Positions 61,474 through 64,000 of a stretch of DNA of 64,000 nucleotides are shown piece after piece (the stretch's first letter is position 1; each line of letters starts with the position of its first letter). A model generated the notes under the pieces. It was given only the letters and a program-made list of their open reading frames with translations. It made no database searches and had not been told where the DNA came from. The stretch spans positions 8,491 through 72,490 of the forward strand of contig RHPI01001037.1 in the NCBI GenBank assembly GCA_009103225.1, read 5' to 3'. The stretch comes from Chlorokybus atmophyticus (taxonomy: Eukaryota > Streptophyta > Chlorokybophyceae > Chlorokybales > Chlorokybaceae). A program made the position numbers and the translations under genes.

Positions 61474-62629
61474 TTGCGTAGTTGTGCACCGTTCGGTAGT
61501 GCTTGCACTAGCGCCCGCTGACAACTCGTATAAGCAATTGTCCTACCTTGGCAAGCGGAAGGCTTGGCTTTGGCAAGCAGAGCCCGTAGCAAAAGCCATG
61601 GTCACGGGTGGGTGACACCCGTGACCATGGCTTTTGTGCTTGTTGTATAGTCTTCTTGGGTTGGTGACAGCTGAGAGTTGTGAATAAACATTCAGGCAAT
61701 GAGTTGGTTCAGCTTAGTTCATTATTGTTCGCATCTCACAGTTTGCTGCGAAATGCACATGAAACGCTGGTCTACAATGCTGCAGAGGTGGTTTGAGGGG
61801 TACGTGTAGCCCGCACCGTTCATGCGACTCGTGGGCAACGACATACACAGAGGCATCAGGCGTGCAGTGGTGCTAGGCATCAAGCATGCACTGGTATTTC
61901 CTTTGAGGCTGAGTGTGCTCGCTGTGCTTGCCCATTTAGGCGCAGTACGCACTGTGCGCACTACACCACCGTAGCGCCAGGCAGTAGCTAACTGCCTGGC
62001 TTTGGATGCTTCAACAGCACGCAGTCAATGTCGTTAACTACTTGGTGCTAGCTGTAGCCCGGAGGTGAGTTGTATGATGAGTGTCGCGCGCATGTCAGCG
62101 TGATCAATAGCACACCGTGCATGCTGGGCTTTGTGGCATACCCCTTTGGTACAGTTGACTAGGTACGTTAGCTGTACAGCTATCATGCATCGAGGAACAC
62201 ATCGGAGCAGCCAGGCTTGCGCAATGGTACGGTTGCCAGAGAAGCTTTGGATGAGCTGCACTTACACAAGTCATCTATGCAAGCGTACTGCAGGTATGGC
62301 GTTGGCAAGCCATAGCTCAGACCATAACGCCTCGTTATGCTTGTTGCTAACGGGGAGCAACAAGCATCATCACGCAATACCTGCGCATCCTCGCATGCAC
62401 GCTCCGCGAACGTGTTGTAGAGCCTGGTGTATGGCTTGAGGTTATTGCAGTGGTTGCATGCCAGGTAACCCTGCCGACCAGATCAAATATATGTGTAACA
62501 AACCCCGCTTCCCATGCACTATCCCCTGCGGGAACGCCGCCCTGCCATTAGTCATCACGCAATCGGTGAGAGTGGTGGTGGAGTGGAATGTGTGCGTATA
62601 CATCATGCTGGTTGTTGGCTCACACACAT
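61474..62629. other. Convergent intergenic region with a perfect 20-bp hairpin
   Basis: This holds the 3' flanks of F-box/WD40 protein B (+) and of the modular extracellular protein (-). The main feature is the hairpin at 61590-61636. No gene was supported in the rest. Confidence 0.5.
61590..61636. repeat. Perfect 20-bp hairpin, 7-base loop
   Basis: The left arm CAAAAGCCATGGTCACGGGT (61590-61609) is the exact reverse complement of 61617-61636. It lies 117 bases past the stop codon of F-box/WD40 protein B, so it may fall in that mRNA's 3' end. Possible readings are a small inverted-repeat element, a small-RNA precursor-like stem, or a 3'-end structure. Confidence 0.9.
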
Positions 62630-64000
62630 TCACGCTGCTGCGCAAGATGGCGCGGACGACGTCACTGTCATGTTGAGGCTGCTGATTAGTGTAATGCCTT
62701 CCTGTGTGAGCGTCGCCGTGATGAATGTGACTCCCCAAGTGTTATATCGGCAATACCCTTTCTTGTTGGCCTGTTGCAAAAATCCTAACTAACACTGGTG
62801 TCACTTCTCTCGTAAGGGAAACAGTGCTGCAACTGTGCACACACAACAACATGCGCATGATCAGCACTCACCACATGGTCCGGACCGCAATCGATGGTCA
62901 GGTTGAAAGGGAAACAGCTGATTATATATGACATCAATTTGAGTAGGCTTTCCCACACTTGCTCTCACACTGCTTTCTGCAAAAGCACGCACTGAAAGAC
63001 TCCCTCCGATGCTGCATATCCAAGGAAATAAGCTTGATCACGACAACAAGTGTCTGTGACATCAACAATGACAACAACAAGAACAACAAGAACAGCAACA
63101 TGCATGCGGGACTGCGAGACTTACAAGTAGGGTGCGGATTGTGATGTTGTGGGAGCTTGAGACGGAGACGCCATTCTGCGTCAAGATTGCGGTGGCAATT
63201 CGCTCTTCAAGAGTATTGTATCGACAGGAGGATGTCTCATATTGGCTTGTGACCTATGCACACACGCGTGTGCACACTCAGCAACAACTTACGCATGGCC
63301 ACACAGCAACAAACACGCTTGCACATGCTTCAACGAAATCACCGCGTCTGCGCCGCAGTCAATAGGGAGGGTGTAAGGCAGGCAGGATACATACATCAAC
63401 ACGACATCGACAAAAAAGTCTTCTCCTGTTGTGGCAAGAGACGTGCTAATCGTGATCAAGTTCATGATGGCGAGCTGCACTGCACTCACCGTGACAGTCA
63501 CGTTGAGCGTGTGCACTTCGGTGGGAGGTGTGCGGTAGGTTGGGTTGCTGCTGGATTGCACACGTATTGGGTGAACGCCGGTAGTGAGAGGAACAACGCG
63601 AGTGTTGAGGGAAGGGCTCCCTGTGTAGTCGTATAAGGCACCATTGTCGTCAACGTCCCATGTGAGAACACCCTCCACGCGCCCGCACGCATTGACAGTG
63701 ACGAGAGCTACAAGCCGGACGTAGTTGCACGGGGAGATGCGGTACGGCCCTCCCAAGCTGCGCGCGCACTGCTAGCAGAACGCACACACACACACACACA
63801 CACACGCACGCATGCAAGCACGCGCACATGCGGTTGAAGTGCACTGTGTTCGCACTCCCTGCAAAGTAGGTGTAATGGCAGAACAGCACTCACTAGAAGG
63901 GTTCAACCGTGATGTTGCGTGAGAAGGATGCTACGGCGCCAAACTGCCTGATAGTGGCGGTGATCGTCTTCTGGCCCGGGCCTGCTGTATTAACAGTATG
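62630..64000 (-). CDS. Modular extracellular protein with repeated exon modules (REJ/PKD-like), 3' end only
   Basis: The gene runs in from the right edge. Exons seen are >64000-63894, 63757-63343, 63253-63125, 62961-62872 and 62770-62630 (stop). The encoded part has Ig/PKD-like strands (QKTITATIRQFGAVASFSRN; GGPYRISPCNYVRLVALVTV, a REJ-type GGxxRxxSPC pattern). Two copies of a module then follow. Each has a block ending in SCLPYTLPIDCGAD or SCFPFNLTIDCGPD, and a block CRYNTLEERIATAILTQNG or CRYNTWGVTFITATLTQEG that closes with NITI or NMTV. Many N-x-S/T sites suggest glycosylation outside the cell. No membrane span was found before the stop (SSAPSCAAA). The family call is tentative. The start of the 62961 exon is uncertain. 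Confidence 0.6.
63783..63805. repeat. (CA)n microsatellite
   Basis: About eleven CA units lie in an intron of the modular extracellular protein gene. On that gene's strand it is a TG run upstream of the 63757 acceptor. Confidence 0.9.

Noticed and set aside
1-64000. tRNA, rRNA or CRISPR features
   Set aside because: I looked for TTCGA-type tRNA cores, rRNA blocks and regularly spaced repeats. The few GTTCGA words have no matching stems, and no spaced repeat array is present.

Overview
This window is nuclear DNA of a photosynthetic eukaryote, most likely a green alga. The genes are broken by many short GT-AG introns, commonly about 80-800 bases. Gene starts lie in GC-rich patches, separated by AT-rich spacers full of TGCATGCA-like words. 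The families are those of the green lineage: a CYP38/TLP40 thylakoid-lumen immunophilin, a DEX1-like FG-GAP protein, an XEG113-type extensin arabinosyltransferase, a plastid-type pKIWI502 oxidoreductase and a C-terminal piece of a y-type thioredoxin. The species cannot be named from this sequence. Exon boundaries below were set by hand from splice consensus, reading frame and resemblance to remembered family members. All exon phases were checked to join into open frames.

Layout, left to right. A secreted two-domain protein with a proline-rich hinge (795-2961,+). A Zuotin/DNAJC2 ribosome-associated J protein with SANT domains (5161-8577,-). An AT-rich spacer. DEX1-like (10721-14798,-), whose start lies 94 bases from that of the U11/U12 snRNP 25 kDa protein (14893-16063,+). 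Farnesyl/geranylgeranyltransferase alpha subunit (18285-20535,+). A terminal-inverted-repeat element holding an assembly gap (20883-21388). A vasculin/GPBP1-family protein (24175-27042,+). A thioredoxin C-terminal fragment (29009-29397,+). A phospholipase A2-like protein (30373-31523,+). An HDHD5/CECR5-type HAD phosphatase (32794-35544,+). A plastid oxidoreductase (37640-39894,+). XEG113-like arabinosyltransferase (40935-44650,-). CYP38 (45690-48362,+). A Sec14-like lipid transfer protein (50916-53029,+). Two F-box/WD40 paralogues placed head to head (56759-58959,- and 59091-61473,+). The 3' end of a modular extracellular protein that runs off the right edge (62630-64000,-).

The genes do not form one pathway. 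Some shared themes are visible: cell wall and secretory work (the proline-rich protein, XEG113, DEX1, the modular protein at the right edge), plastid work (CYP38, pKIWI502-like, thioredoxin fragment) and RNA or protein handling (U11/U12-25K, Zuotin, prenyltransferase alpha). No new multi-gene system was found. The most unusual items are the head-to-head F-box/WD40 pair, two secreted proteins with internal duplications and no named family, the gap-containing inverted-repeat element, and several perfect or near-perfect hairpins.
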